Of a stretch of DNA of 64,000 nucleotides, positions 28,599 through 38,401 are shown piece after piece (positions within the stretch are counted from its first letter, which is position 1; each line of letters starts with the position of its first letter). The position numbers and the translations under genes are program-made. The stretch covers positions 310,001 to 374,000 of the forward strand of contig CADASL010000004.1 of NCBI GenBank assembly GCA_902790595.1. Direction: 5' to 3'. The notes below the pieces were generated by a model. The model ran no database searches. It was not told the origin of the DNA and worked only from the letters and a program-made list of their open reading frames with translations. Origin of the DNA: an uncultured Bacteroidales bacterium (GTDB lineage: Bacteria; Bacteroidota; Bacteroidia; Bacteroidales; SZUA-534).

Positions 28599-29716
28599 AA
28601 GAAGGAATAAACTATAAAAGACTGAAGGATGTTGCAAAGTATTATAATGGTTTAACATATAAACCTACAGATGTAACAGAAGAAGGTGTTTTGGTTTTAC
28701 GTTCTTCCAACATACAAGACAACAAACTGTCACTTTTTGACCAAGTTAGAGTTTCCATAAAGATAGATGAAAAATTAAAGGTGCATAAAGGCGACCTTAT
28801 AATGTGTAGCCGAAATGGCAGTAAATCTTTAATCGGAAAGGTTGCAATTATTCCTGAAGAATTCGGTGAACTCACTTTTGGAACATTTATGATGATTTTT
28901 AAAAGTGAATACAATCCATTCTTGTATTACTTCTTTTTATCCGACGTTTTTAAAAAACAAATTTGGAAAGGAGAGGCAACTATGATAAATCAAATAACAA
29001 GATATATGTTAGATGATGTTTGTCTTCCCGTTCCCCCACTTCCCGAGCAGCAGCGCATTGTTGAATATTTAGACAGCCAATTTGCCAAAATTGAGGCACT
29101 GAAAGCCAATGCAGCGCAGCAACTACAAGCCGCAAAAGACTTGTTCCAATCCGCTCTCAAAGATTTAATGACACCGAAAGAAGGATGGGAGAAAAAGATA
29201 ATAACCGACGTCTGTGATAACTATTTTGCAGGTGGAGATGCCCCAAAAATAAAATCCAAAAACAGAACAGAGGAGTATAAGTATCCAATATATTCAAATG
29301 GAGTCGAAAATGAAGGCATATATGGATATACTAATTCATACCGAGTAAATGATGTTGCCATAACAATTGCAGCAAGGGGAACCATTGGTGCAACTTTTAT
29401 CAGAATGGAGCCTTTTACCCCAATTGTGAGGTTAATAACACTCATACCAAACCCCAAAATCATAATTGCAAAATTTCTTTATTATTTGGTAAAAAATTAT
29501 GATTGGGGACATACAGGTGCTTCTATTCCACAGTTAACAATACCCGCTTTAAAAGATATAATAATATCGTTTCCGACAAAAGAGAAACAACAGCAAATTG
29601 TCTCTCAACTCGACGATTTATCAAACAAAATCAAGGCTTTACAATCGAACTACGAACAAACCATAACCTTATGCAGCGACCTTAAGCAATCGTTACTAAA
29701 ACAAATATTTGAATAG
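28595..29716 (+). CDS. hsdS: Type I restriction-modification specificity subunit HsdS
   Basis: This 373-residue protein has two target-recognition domains: residues about 1-150 and about 190-335. Each is followed by a conserved helical spacer that begins PPLPEQQRIVEYLDSQ (about 148) or PTKEKQQQIVSQLDDL (about 327). The two spacers set the distance between the half-sites of a bipartite target. The target-recognition parts are visibly more AT-rich than hsdM and hsdR, while the first spacer is closer to the neighbours in composition, as expected when recognition domains are swapped by recombination. The target sequence cannot be read from the protein. It overlaps hsdM by 4 bases and ends 2 bases before hsdR. 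Confidence 0.95.
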   Translation: MKEGINYKRLKDVAKYYNGLTYKPTDVTEEGVLVLRSSNIQDNKLSLFDQVRVSIKIDEKLKVHKGDLIMCSRNGSKSLIGKVAIIPEEFGELTFGTFMMIFKSEYNPFLYYFFLSDVFKKQIWKGEATMINQITRYMLDDVCLPVPPLPEQQRIVEYLDSQFAKIEALKANAAQQLQAAKDLFQSALKDLMTPKEGWEKKIITDVCDNYFAGGDAPKIKSKNRTEEYKYPIYSNGVENEGIYGYTNSYRVNDVAITIAARGTIGATFIRMEPFTPIVRLITLIPNPKIIIAKFLYYLVKNYDWGHTGASIPQLTIPALKDIIISFPTKEKQQQIVSQLDDLSNKIKALQSNYEQTITLCSDLKQSLLKQIFE

Positions 29717-29718
29717 TT

Positions 29719-32127
29719 ATGGACGAGAGCACAACACGCCGAAAAAAGATTGACCCCGCGCTCTATGCCGTGGGTTGGGAGAACGTGCCCGACAGTCAGA
29801 TTCTCAACGAGCAGCGCGCCTATCTTATAGCGCCAGGCCGTGTTGAGAAACTCAAGGCCCGCCACCCCAAAAAGGTGGATTATATTCTTGAGTACAAGGG
29901 CATTAAATTGGCGGTTGTTGAGGCGAAATCCGATGAGAACGACGTTGCGGTGGGCGTGCCGCAGGCCAAACTCTACGCCGAAATGTTGCAGATTCGCTAC
30001 GCCTACTCAACCAACGGCAATCAAATCTATTTTATCGATATGGGCGTGAAAGACGTGCACGGCAACTACACCGTGCCGTCGAGTGAGCGGTTTGTCGATA
30101 AGTTCCCGTCGCCGCAGGAGTTGTGGCAGATGACTTTCCCGTTCGAAAACGTTTGGCGCGACCGTTTCAATCTTGAGCCGTTCAACCGTGGCGGCGGCCG
30201 CGAGCCGCGCTATTATCAGGCCAACGCCATAAACAATGTGCTCACCGCAGTGGCCAACGGCCAGCGGCGCATTCTGCTCACAATGGCCACGGGCACGGGC
30301 AAAACCTACACCGCATTCCAGATTTGTTGGAAACTTTTCCAAACCAATTGGAACATTGTCGGCAGCAACCAGAAGCCGCGCATACTCTTCATTGCCGACC
30401 GCAACATACTCGCCAATCAGGCAATCAACGATTTTGAGCAGTTCCCCGAGGATGCTATGGTGCGCATTACCCCCGACGAGTTGCGCAAAAAACACGGTCA
30501 GGTGCCAACCGCAAGGCATTTGTATTTCACTATCTTCCAAACTTTTATGTGCGACGATGGAAGCGGCCAGCCCTACTACAGGCAGTATCCGCCCAACTTT
30601 TTCGATTTCATAATAATCGATGAGTGTCACCGTGGCGGAGCCAACGACGAGAGCCAGTGGCGCGAGTTGATGGACTATTTCGAGTCGGCCTGCCAACTTG
30701 GTATGACAGCCACACCGCGCCGCACCGATAACGCCAACACCTACCGCTATTTCGGCGAGCCAGTCTATACCTACTCGCTCAAGCAGGGCATTGCCGACGG
30801 CTACCTGACGCCGTTCCGCGTGCGCATTTCCGAGAGCAATATCGATGAGTACACCTACAACCCCGATGATGACATTGAAGGTGAGATAGATACCGAGAAA
30901 ACCTACACCGAGCAGGATTTCTACAATGGCAGGATTGAAATTCGCCAGCGCGATGAGCACCGAGTGGTGGAACTGCTGTCGCAAATCAACCCCGATGAGA
31001 AGACTATCGTTTTCTGCGCCACGCAGTTGCACGCCCACATTATCCGCGATATGATAAACCAGCACAAGCGCAACCCAGCGCCCAACTACTGCCAGCGCGT
31101 CACCGCCGACGATGGCTCTGACGGCGAGGAGACGCTGAAACTCTTTCAGGACAACGACCGCAAACTGCCAACCATACTCACCACGTCGCAGAAACTGTCC
31201 ACGGGAGTCGATGCCCGCAACGTGCGCAACATTGTACTGCTGCGTCCTGTGAACAATATGGTGGAATTCAAGCAGATAATCGGTCGCGGCACCCGCCTTT
31301 TCGACGATAAGTACTACTTCACCATTTACGATTTTGTGGGCGCCAGCCGCAACTTCCAGGACGCCGAGTGGGACGGCGACCCGTTCTGCCCCGTCTGCGG
31401 CAACTATCCGTGCACCTGCAACAAGTCGAAAACATATCCGAAATCCGATGAGGAGGATGGCGATTTTTCGGGAACCCGCGAGCCCGCGCCGTGCCCCGTG
31501 TGCGGCCACCTGCCTTGCACCTGCGATGGCGGTCAGCGCCGCCGCGACAAGGTGACGGTGCGCTTGTCGGCCGTCCGCACAATGGAGTTGAAAACCACTT
31601 GGACCGAGAAGTTCCAGTATGGCGACGAACTAATCTCGATTGAAGAGTTCATACAGAAACTTTTGGGCCGTCTGCCGTCATTCTTCAACGGCCCCGAGGA
31701 CCTGCGCAAGCAGTGGGAGCACCCCGACACTCGCCAGGCGCTGCTCAGCCGTTTGGAGCAGGAAGGCTTTCACGAGGACAAACTGCAAACCATTCAGCGC
31801 GTGATGGACCGCGACGACTGCGACCTGCTCGATGTGCTCGAATACATTGCCTACGAAACCGAGCCCAAGGAGCGTGAGCAGCGCGTTGAGTTGGTGCGCC
31901 AGGGTCCTTACAAGCAGCAAAGCGCCGCCCAGAGAGCCTTTGTCGATTTCCTTATCGACCAATATCTGCGCAACAGTTACCGCGAGTTCACCACCGACAA
32001 CCTTGCAACACTCATTAAAATGAAGTATGGCACCGTAGCCGATGCCAAGGCAAACCTGAATATGGAAGTTCCGCAAATTCAGTCGCAATACATTGACTTT
32101 CAGCGGCAGTTGTATAGCGTAGCGTAA
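29719..32127 (+). CDS. hsdR: Type I restriction endonuclease subunit HsdR with cysteine-rich insert
   Basis: This 802-residue motor and nuclease subunit has an N-terminal nuclease domain with VDYILEY...AVVEAKS (residues about 53-72, D...ExK). The helicase part has TGTGKT (about 191), DECH (about 300), GMTATPRR (about 328) and IGRGTRLF (about 520). The C-terminal part resembles the EcoEI-type R C-domain. Between motor and C-domain are two copies of CPVCGxxPCTC (about 557-567 and 592-602), eight cysteines that look like paired zinc knuckles; I do not know this as a usual HsdR feature. The enzyme cleaves unmodified DNA far from the target after ATP-driven translocation. The 171 bases after it hold two small hairpins (32208-32223, 32276-32289) and no gene. 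Confidence 0.93.
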   Translation: MDESTTRRKKIDPALYAVGWENVPDSQILNEQRAYLIAPGRVEKLKARHPKKVDYILEYKGIKLAVVEAKSDENDVAVGVPQAKLYAEMLQIRYAYSTNGNQIYFIDMGVKDVHGNYTVPSSERFVDKFPSPQELWQMTFPFENVWRDRFNLEPFNRGGGREPRYYQANAINNVLTAVANGQRRILLTMATGTGKTYTAFQICWKLFQTNWNIVGSNQKPRILFIADRNILANQAINDFEQFPEDAMVRITPDELRKKHGQVPTARHLYFTIFQTFMCDDGSGQPYYRQYPPNFFDFIIIDECHRGGANDESQWRELMDYFESACQLGMTATPRRTDNANTYRYFGEPVYTYSLKQGIADGYLTPFRVRISESNIDEYTYNPDDDIEGEIDTEKTYTEQDFYNGRIEIRQRDEHRVVELLSQINPDEKTIVFCATQLHAHIIRDMINQHKRNPAPNYCQRVTADDGSDGEETLKLFQDNDRKLPTILTTSQKLSTGVDARNVRNIVLLRPVNNMVEFKQIIGRGTRLFDDKYYFTIYDFVGASRNFQDAEWDGDPFCPVCGNYPCTCNKSKTYPKSDEEDGDFSGTREPAPCPVCGHLPCTCDGGQRRRDKVTVRLSAVRTMELKTTWTEKFQYGDELISIEEFIQKLLGRLPSFFNGPEDLRKQWEHPDTRQALLSRLEQEGFHEDKLQTIQRVMDRDDCDLLDVLEYIAYETEPKEREQRVELVRQGPYKQQSAAQRAFVDFLIDQYLRNSYREFTTDNLATLIKMKYGTVADAKANLNMEVPQIQSQYIDFQRQLYSVA

Positions 32128-32298
32128 GTTTTGGCCGAAAAACTGCAACGCTATGTTGCACTTTTGCTGTTGGTGCGCGATGCGATGAGCATTGTGCACA
32201 CAGTTTTGCGACCTGAAGGTCGCTTGCAGGATGGATATATGATTTTGGAAATCAGTGTTTTCTGTGTACCCGATAACTGTCGAGACAGTGCGAAAAAC

Positions 32299-34341
32299 TC
32301 ACCGTTTTCTACGCTTTTCCAAGTCCGATTTCAGCCATTCGAGCCGTTTGCTAACGAACTCTTTAATCCACGCCACTTCTTCGCTGTAGGTGCGGTGCGG
32401 TGTTTGTGCGCTGCCAAAGCCGAAGTTCGCGTCAAATCCGCCGAACATTGTGGAATCCATTCCCGGCATCGGGAAGGGAAAAGCGCCGAAACCGCCGGCC
32501 GAGTCAAATTCCGGCATCGGGAAGGGGAACGCGCTGAAGCCGCCAGCCGAGTCAAATCCCGGCATCGGGAAGGGGAATGCGCCAAAACCGCCGGCCGAAT
32601 CCATTCCGGGCATCGGGAAGGGGAACGCACCGAAACCACCGGCCGAATCCATTCCGGGCATTGGGAAAGGGAACGCGCCGAAGCCGCCAGCCGAATCTAT
32701 CCCAGGCATCGGGAAGGGGAACGCGCCGAAACCGCCGGCCGAGTCCATCCCTGGCATCGGGAAGGGGAACGCGCCAAAGCCGCCGGCCGTGTCAAATTCC
32801 GGCATCGGGAAACCGCCAACACCCATATCTTCAAGGTCTTCCATAGTGAAACTCATTGCCGTCGGGTCGCTCAAATCGAAACCCGGATTGGTGTAGTAGT
32901 TCACCGTGTCGGCCGAAACCGAGAGCGCTAGTTGCGCGGCCACAGAGTCGATGTGAGCCATAATGGTGGACGAATCGGCAATCATTGCTTCAATCTTTTT
33001 TAGCAGAAGGCCGGTGAATTCGGGGTCGAGCATCATCCGGTCGAACCAGTCGGCTTTGGCAATGTGGTAGCCTTCGGGCTGGTTGTAGAAGGCCATATCG
33101 TTCCCGCCGCCGAAGCCCATAGCCAGGCCGCCCAGACCGCCTTCGTTGCCAAACGGATTGCCGCCAAAGGCAAGGTCGAAATCCCAAATCGGGCCCATCC
33201 TGATGATGCCGTCCGCCATAATGTGGCAGAAGCAGCTTGTGAACATATTGCCATCGTAATCTTTGCTTAACTCTTTGATTAGCAGCCAATCAACAAAGCT
33301 CTCAACGTCGATTAGCGTTTTGTAGCCCGTTTCGGGATTCAGAAAATCGGGGCCGTAGAGCGTGGTTTCGAAGCGGTCGAGAATCTTTTTCACATCGGCA
33401 ATCACGTCGGGGTCGCTTTCTTTCTTGCCTTTCAGCGATATGTCCTTAATGTTGAATATGTTACCGGTTTTTGCGCCGATAATGTCACCGCGTCCGGCTT
33501 TGCGGTCGGCTTCAATCAGATAGTCGCCCGGAACGCGCTCTTTGGTGGTTTTGGCCTGCTCGCAGAGATAGTAGTTGCCGCAATGAACGCCGTTCAGCAC
33601 CAGCTCAACGTGCTGTCCGTGTGGCGTCCAGTCGAGATTGGTATAGTTTTGGCCCAGATAGTTGGCCAGCTCGTTTCGCATCAGTGACGGGTCGTAGAAA
33701 TTGGCCAGCAGGCACCAGCGTTTGCCTTTCGGCATCCCCAAAAGGGCGCTTTTCTTCTTCAGTTTCAGCGCATAAGGCCGTTTCACCTTGACCGACCACG
33801 TTGAGTTGCCGCGCCCTTTCACCTGCGCGTCGGGCTGCGTTGTGTGAAAGTCGATTTGGCCGTTGGCACGATAGATTGTAACCTGCGTGCTGTCCATCCA
33901 TTCGCGCTTGCTAGTTATTGGTTTTGAGCCGTTTGTGTTGATGCAAACTACCGGCAGGCCGCTGTTGAACACCATCACCGTGTAGGTGTGGACGGCGTTT
34001 TTGGCCACCACTTTGTATTGCACCGGCTCGCTGAAATCAATCAGACTTTTGCCGCTTGTCTGCAGCGCGTCGTCAACAAAAACTTTGGCTTTCGCCGATG
34101 TTGTGAATGTTGGTTTTAATTTGAAATCAATAAGATACGGAATCAAAATTTTTATTGTGTCGCCCGATATGGTGGCTTCATAGTCGCCCAGCAGATTTTT
34201 ATTGTCGGCTTTCAACAAACTGAAAGTCTGCAACTTGTTGTCGGCGGTGTGTTTTTCGGCGGTCGCGGCCGATGTCGGAAGGCAGCGGCTCACAATGAGC
34301 ACCGCCACAAGCAGTTTTTGCAATGTCCGTTTATTTTGCAT
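32299..34341 (-). CDS. CotH kinase family secreted protein with 16-residue repeats
   Basis: This 680-residue protein begins with a signal peptide (LLVAVLIVSRCLPTSAA). The CotH domain is recognisable by YLIEADRKAGRGD, then FVDWLLIKELSKDYDGN, then MGPIWDFDLAFGG. CotH proteins are atypical kinases first known from Bacillus spore coats. The C-terminal third has seven 16-residue repeats of the type PMPGMDSAGGFGAFPF, then a short basic helical end (WLKSDLEKRRKR). No T9SS sorting domain was seen, so periplasmic or outer-surface location is open. It is the downstream member of a tandem pair with the gene at 34564-36252, which has the same domain order without the long repeat. Confidence 0.88.
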   Translation of the reverse strand: MQNKRTLQKLLVAVLIVSRCLPTSAATAEKHTADNKLQTFSLLKADNKNLLGDYEATISGDTIKILIPYLIDFKLKPTFTTSAKAKVFVDDALQTSGKSLIDFSEPVQYKVVAKNAVHTYTVMVFNSGLPVVCINTNGSKPITSKREWMDSTQVTIYRANGQIDFHTTQPDAQVKGRGNSTWSVKVKRPYALKLKKKSALLGMPKGKRWCLLANFYDPSLMRNELANYLGQNYTNLDWTPHGQHVELVLNGVHCGNYYLCEQAKTTKERVPGDYLIEADRKAGRGDIIGAKTGNIFNIKDISLKGKKESDPDVIADVKKILDRFETTLYGPDFLNPETGYKTLIDVESFVDWLLIKELSKDYDGNMFTSCFCHIMADGIIRMGPIWDFDLAFGGNPFGNEGGLGGLAMGFGGGNDMAFYNQPEGYHIAKADWFDRMMLDPEFTGLLLKKIEAMIADSSTIMAHIDSVAAQLALSVSADTVNYYTNPGFDLSDPTAMSFTMEDLEDMGVGGFPMPEFDTAGGFGAFPFPMPGMDSAGGFGAFPFPMPGIDSAGGFGAFPFPMPGMDSAGGFGAFPFPMPGMDSAGGFGAFPFPMPGFDSAGGFSAFPFPMPEFDSAGGFGAFPFPMPGMDSTMFGGFDANFGFGSAQTPHRTYSEEVAWIKEFVSKRLEWLKSDLEKRRKR
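32455..32812 (-). repeat. In-frame 48-bp tandem repeat (about 7 copies) in the CotH gene
   Basis: Seven full 48-base units plus a partial one code for 16-residue PMP(G/E)xDSAGGFGAFPF blocks. Units are highly similar, differing in the residue before Asp (M, I, F) and in single bases. Being in frame, a change in copy number would only lengthen or shorten the protein. Confidence 0.9.
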
Positions 34342-34563
34342 AATTAATTGTTAATTCGACAATTATAGTTTCAAAATTGACGCTGCAAATGTTGGATTTT
34401 TCGTTTCCAAACAAAATTAAGTTCGATATTCAACTCAACTTTGCCGCCAATCGGTTGTTTTCGGTGGAAAATCCGAAAAATGGGCGGATTTTGTGGATGA
34501 AACTGTATTCCAGACACAGAGAATGTTGTGTTAAATGCTTGTTATTCGTTGTGTTGCAAGCTT

Positions 34564-36252
34564 TTACTTTCTCGTCTTCAAGTCGTTCTGCATCCATTTC
34601 AGGCGTTCGCTCACAAAGGTTTTTATCACCTGCATTTCTTCGGCGTAGGGCTTTTTCTGAGCGGCCGCATTGGTGTTCGATGTGTTGCCCCATCCCCAAC
34701 CAAATCCGCCAAAGCCCGACATCGGGTTCGCCCCTGAATATCCAACCTTGTTGGCCGAAGCCGAAAGTGCCAGATAATCAGTGTTATTATCGATGTAAAG
34801 CATAATGTCGTCGAGGCCGGCAATCATATTGTCAACCTTTTGGCTCAAAAGACTGATGAACTCAGGGTCCTTAAACATTTGCACAAACCAGTCGGCGTCA
34901 GCAATATGGTAGCCTTCGGGCTCATTGTACCACGCATAGTCGGTTCCACCAAATCCACCAAATCCGCCAAACCCGCCAAATCCGCCGCCCATCATTTGCT
35001 CAAACGGATTGCCGCCAAAAGCAAGGTCGAAATCCCAAATCGGGCCCATACGGATTGTGCTGTCGGCCATTATGTGGCAGTAGCAGCTTGTGAACATATT
35101 GCCATCGTAATCCTTGCTTAACTCTTTGATTAAGAACCAGTCAACAAAACTTTCAAGGTCGATGAGTTTTTTGTAGCCCTTGTCGGCATCCAGATAGTCA
35201 TCGCTGTAAAGAGTGGTCTCAAAACGGTCGAGAATGCCTTTCACGTGGGCAACAACCGCAGGGTCGGTGTCTTCCACGCTGTCTGCAGCCACATCTTTGA
35301 CATTGAAGAAGTTACCGGTTTTAATTCCGGTTATCTGGCCTGAGCCTTCCTTTCGGTCGGCTTCAACCAAATACTCGCCCGGAACGCGGGTTTTGCTCAT
35401 CCGCGCTTGCTCGCACAAGTAGTAATTGCCTTTGTGCACACCATTCAGCACCAGCTCAACCGGCTCGCCGCTGGGCGTCCAGTCAAGGTTTGTGTAGTTA
35501 TGTCCCAAGTAGTTGGCAAAATCGTTGCGGAAAAATGTGGCGTCATAATAATTGGCAAGCAGCACCCAGCGTTTGTGCTTTGCCATACCCAGAATCTCGG
35601 CCTTGCTGTTCAGTTTGATAGCGTACGGACGTTTTTCGGTGGTTGCGTCCCAGGTTGAATTTCCGCGTCCGCGAATCTGCATTCCCGACTCATCGGAATC
35701 GTAATCCAACTTGCCGTCTTTCAAATATATACGCATCGATGCGTTGTCCATCCATTCTTCTTTCGATGTAATTTCTTTGCCGCCGGGCGTCTCGATGAAA
35801 ACAATCGGCAGGCCACTGTTATACACTTTTATTATGTATGTGTGCACGTAGTTGGAATCGGTGTCAACAATCTGAAATTCAACGGGTTTAGTAAAATTAA
35901 TGACTGTTTTGCCGGAAATCTGCTCGGCGCCCTGTGCGTAGGCTTTTGCGCCAGAGCCGATGCTGAAGTCGGCAATTAGCTTGAAATCAGCTAAATATGG
36001 AATGAAAACCATAATCGAATCGCCCGACGAAATGGTTGCAGAGTAATTCTGAATCAACGAATTCGGATTGTCATCTTTTGTGAAACGAAGGCCAAGAAGC
36101 TGATTTTCAGCCGTATGTTTTTCAATGCCGGTAACCAGTTTGCTGTTGTTCGGGAACTCTTCTTCGGGAATAATCTTGTCGTCGGAATTGTCGCAGCGCA
36201 CGAAAAAAGCCGCCAACGAAGCCATCGTTGCCAAAGCCAAAATCTTTTTCAT
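34564..36252 (-). CDS. CotH kinase family secreted protein, paralogue
   Basis: This 562-residue paralogue of the downstream gene shares WTPxGxxVELVLNGVHxGNYYLCEQA, YLVEADRKEGSGQ, FVDWFLIKELSKDYDGN and MGPIWDFDLAFGG with it. The N-terminus MKKILALATMASLAAFFVRCDNS looks like a lipoprotein signal, but Arg before the Cys is unusual, so lipidation is uncertain. A short Gly-Phe run (GGFGGFGGFGG) near residue 425 sits in the part that in its neighbour contains a similar glycine-rich loop. DNA identity between the pair is high in the conserved core, which indicates tandem duplication. The 222 bases between the two genes show no gene. Confidence 0.85.
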   Translation of the reverse strand: MKKILALATMASLAAFFVRCDNSDDKIIPEEEFPNNSKLVTGIEKHTAENQLLGLRFTKDDNPNSLIQNYSATISSGDSIMVFIPYLADFKLIADFSIGSGAKAYAQGAEQISGKTVINFTKPVEFQIVDTDSNYVHTYIIKVYNSGLPIVFIETPGGKEITSKEEWMDNASMRIYLKDGKLDYDSDESGMQIRGRGNSTWDATTEKRPYAIKLNSKAEILGMAKHKRWVLLANYYDATFFRNDFANYLGHNYTNLDWTPSGEPVELVLNGVHKGNYYLCEQARMSKTRVPGEYLVEADRKEGSGQITGIKTGNFFNVKDVAADSVEDTDPAVVAHVKGILDRFETTLYSDDYLDADKGYKKLIDLESFVDWFLIKELSKDYDGNMFTSCYCHIMADSTIRMGPIWDFDLAFGGNPFEQMMGGGFGGFGGFGGFGGTDYAWYNEPEGYHIADADWFVQMFKDPEFISLLSQKVDNMIAGLDDIMLYIDNNTDYLALSASANKVGYSGANPMSGFGGFGWGWGNTSNTNAAAQKKPYAEEMQVIKTFVSERLKWMQNDLKTRK

Positions 36253-36419
36253 CTATCCATTTTCTTGAACGGACAAATGAACAACCAATCCGGCTCTTTC
36301 GTTTTAAATTTTGAGTATTTAAAGTACAATTTAAGTGATTTTTCCAAGTCTGTTATTCTTGAAAGCCGCGCGCTCGTCGGTGCTCAAATTTTACAAATCG
36401 CTCATTGAAAATCAGCCTT

Positions 36420-38384
36420 TTATTTTCTTCTACTTTTAAAATTAGATTTTTTCTCTTTGGTGTTTTTGCTTTTGTTTTCACCATTTGCCAATGGGTGGTG
36501 CGGATTTTTCCAACCAACATTTTGCTTGAAATTCGGGTTGAACGAGCCGCCTTTAGTGCTGCCGCCCAAATCGGCTGAAAGCCCCATCTGCCGCAGCTCG
36601 GCGTCAATCTGGCGGCGGAATTCGGGTTTGTACCAGAAGAAGAATTTGCGCTGCTCGAGTTTCTCGTCTTTGGTGCGGGCGGTGTACACGGGCTTCATTG
36701 TATAGGGGTCGATGCCACTGTAATATATTGTGGTTGAGAGCGTCATCGGGGTGGGCGTAAAGTCCTGAACCTGTTCGAGTTTGAAGTCGAGTTTTTTGGT
36801 TTCGAGCATCAGTTGGGCCATATCGCGTTTGGTGCTGGCCGGGTGGCTCGAGATGAAGTAGGGGATGAGTTGCTGGCAAAGTCCGGCGTCGCTGTTTTCT
36901 GCCTCGAAAATGTGGTTGAACTGCTTGAAAAGCGCAAAAGGCGGCTTCCGCATCATACGCAGCACATCGTCGGAAGTGTGCTCTGGCGCCACTTTTAACC
37001 GCCCTGACACGTGGTTGCGGATAACCTGACGGATGTATTCCATTTTGTCGGGCGTGGGCTTGTCGTAGTTGAGCAGCAGGTCGTAGCGGATGCCGCTGCC
37101 GATGAAAGCTTTTTTTATGCCTGGCAGACTGCTGATTTTGCGGTATAGTTTTGTCAGCGGTTCGTGGTTGGTATTCAGGTTTTTACAAATGTTCGGGAAG
37201 ATGCACGACGGACGTTTGCACTTTTCGCAAATGGTGGTGTCCTGCCCGTGCAGATTGTACATATTGGCCGACGGGCCGCCTAAATCGGACAGATAGCCTT
37301 TGAAATCAGGCATTTGCGTTACCTTTTCAATCTCTTTCAGAATTGACTCTTCGGACCTGCTCACCACAAACTTGCCCTGGTGCGCCGATATGGTGCAGAA
37401 CGAGCAGCCGCCAAAGCAGCCGCGGTGCAGGTTCACCGAGTGGCGAATCATCTCGTAGGCCGGAATGGTCTTGTCCTTGTAGCGCGGGTGCGGCAGACGC
37501 GTGTATGGCAGGTCGAACGAGAAATCGACTTCGGCTTGCGTCCACGGCTCGTATTGCGGATTGACAATCAGCAGTTTGTCGCCCATTAGTTGCAGAATGC
37601 GCCGCGCGTGCCATTTGTTCGACTCTTCTTCAATCGTCTTGAAATCAACGGCATAGGCCACTTTGTCTTTCAGGCTTTTCTCGTACGACGACAGAACAAT
37701 GTCCGTATCGGTTTTAATCGCCGGAAAATCAGCGGCTGGCCGCAGGTAGCCGATTTGCGGCAGGTCGGACATCTGCTCAACGGTGTCGCCGCGTTTGAAT
37801 CGGGTGGCGAGTTCAATGAGTGTTTTCTCGCCCATTCCGTAACTCAAAATATCGGCTTTTGTATCGACTAAAATACTGGGTTTCAGCGAGTCGGACCAAT
37901 AATCGTAGTGCACAAACCGCCGCAGCGACGCTTCAATTCCGCCTAGAACAATTGGAACGTCGGGGTAGAGTTCTTTCAAGATATTGCAATAGACAACTGA
38001 CGCATAATCAGGCCTTTGGCCCGCAATTCCGCCGGCGGTGTAGGCATCGTCAGAGCGTCGGCGCTTGTTGGCGGTGTAGTGGTTCACCATCGAGTCCATC
38101 GCGCCAGCCGAAACACCGAAAAACATTCGCGGGCGGCCGAATTTGCGGAAATCGCGCAGGTCGTCGCGCCAGTTGGGTTGCGGCACAATCACCACCTTCA
38201 GCCCCTGCGACTCAAGCACGCGCCCAATCACAGCCGCCCCAAACGACGGGTGGTCAACGTATGCGTCGCCGCTGAACAGCACCACATCGGGCTGGTCCCA
38301 GCCGCGCGCAGCCATCTCTTTCACCGACGTTGGCAGCCAGTCGGTGAGTTTGTGGTTGGCGTATAGATTTACGGTCTGTTGCAT
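36420..38384 (-). CDS. ygiQ: YgiQ family radical SAM protein
   Basis: This 654-residue radical S-adenosylmethionine enzyme has the cluster motif CFGGCSFC (residues about 320-327) inside HRGCFGGCSFCTISAHQG. The N-terminal domain (LPTSVKEMAARGWDQPDVVLFSGDAY) is the UPF0313 signature, and the C-terminus is a lysine-rich tail. The biochemical reaction of YgiQ is unknown. It begins 17 bases after the second ATPase gene ends on the same strand, so the two may be co-transcribed, although YgiQ is a widely conserved gene and the link may be fortuitous. Confidence 0.92.
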   Translation of the reverse strand: MQQTVNLYANHKLTDWLPTSVKEMAARGWDQPDVVLFSGDAYVDHPSFGAAVIGRVLESQGLKVVIVPQPNWRDDLRDFRKFGRPRMFFGVSAGAMDSMVNHYTANKRRRSDDAYTAGGIAGQRPDYASVVYCNILKELYPDVPIVLGGIEASLRRFVHYDYWSDSLKPSILVDTKADILSYGMGEKTLIELATRFKRGDTVEQMSDLPQIGYLRPAADFPAIKTDTDIVLSSYEKSLKDKVAYAVDFKTIEEESNKWHARRILQLMGDKLLIVNPQYEPWTQAEVDFSFDLPYTRLPHPRYKDKTIPAYEMIRHSVNLHRGCFGGCSFCTISAHQGKFVVSRSEESILKEIEKVTQMPDFKGYLSDLGGPSANMYNLHGQDTTICEKCKRPSCIFPNICKNLNTNHEPLTKLYRKISSLPGIKKAFIGSGIRYDLLLNYDKPTPDKMEYIRQVIRNHVSGRLKVAPEHTSDDVLRMMRKPPFALFKQFNHIFEAENSDAGLCQQLIPYFISSHPASTKRDMAQLMLETKKLDFKLEQVQDFTPTPMTLSTTIYYSGIDPYTMKPVYTARTKDEKLEQRKFFFWYKPEFRRQIDAELRQMGLSADLGGSTKGGSFNPNFKQNVGWKNPHHPLANGENKSKNTKEKKSNFKSRRK

Positions 38385-38401
38385 AATTGTCTCATTTTAA
38401 A

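Noticed and set aside
30007-31509. 500-codon minus-strand reading frame across hsdR
   Set aside because: It lies wholly antisense to intact hsdR; its length comes from the biased codon use of the real gene, and its product has no recognisable motif.
32208-32223. GCGACC-tgaa-GGTCGC hairpin as terminator of hsdR
   Set aside because: There is no T-run on either side, so it does not look like an intrinsic terminator; kept only as a note.
32131-32931. Plus-strand frames with GIGKGNAPKPPAES-type repeats
   Set aside because: They are the antisense reading of the 48-bp repeats of the CotH gene; repeats produce open frames in several phases.
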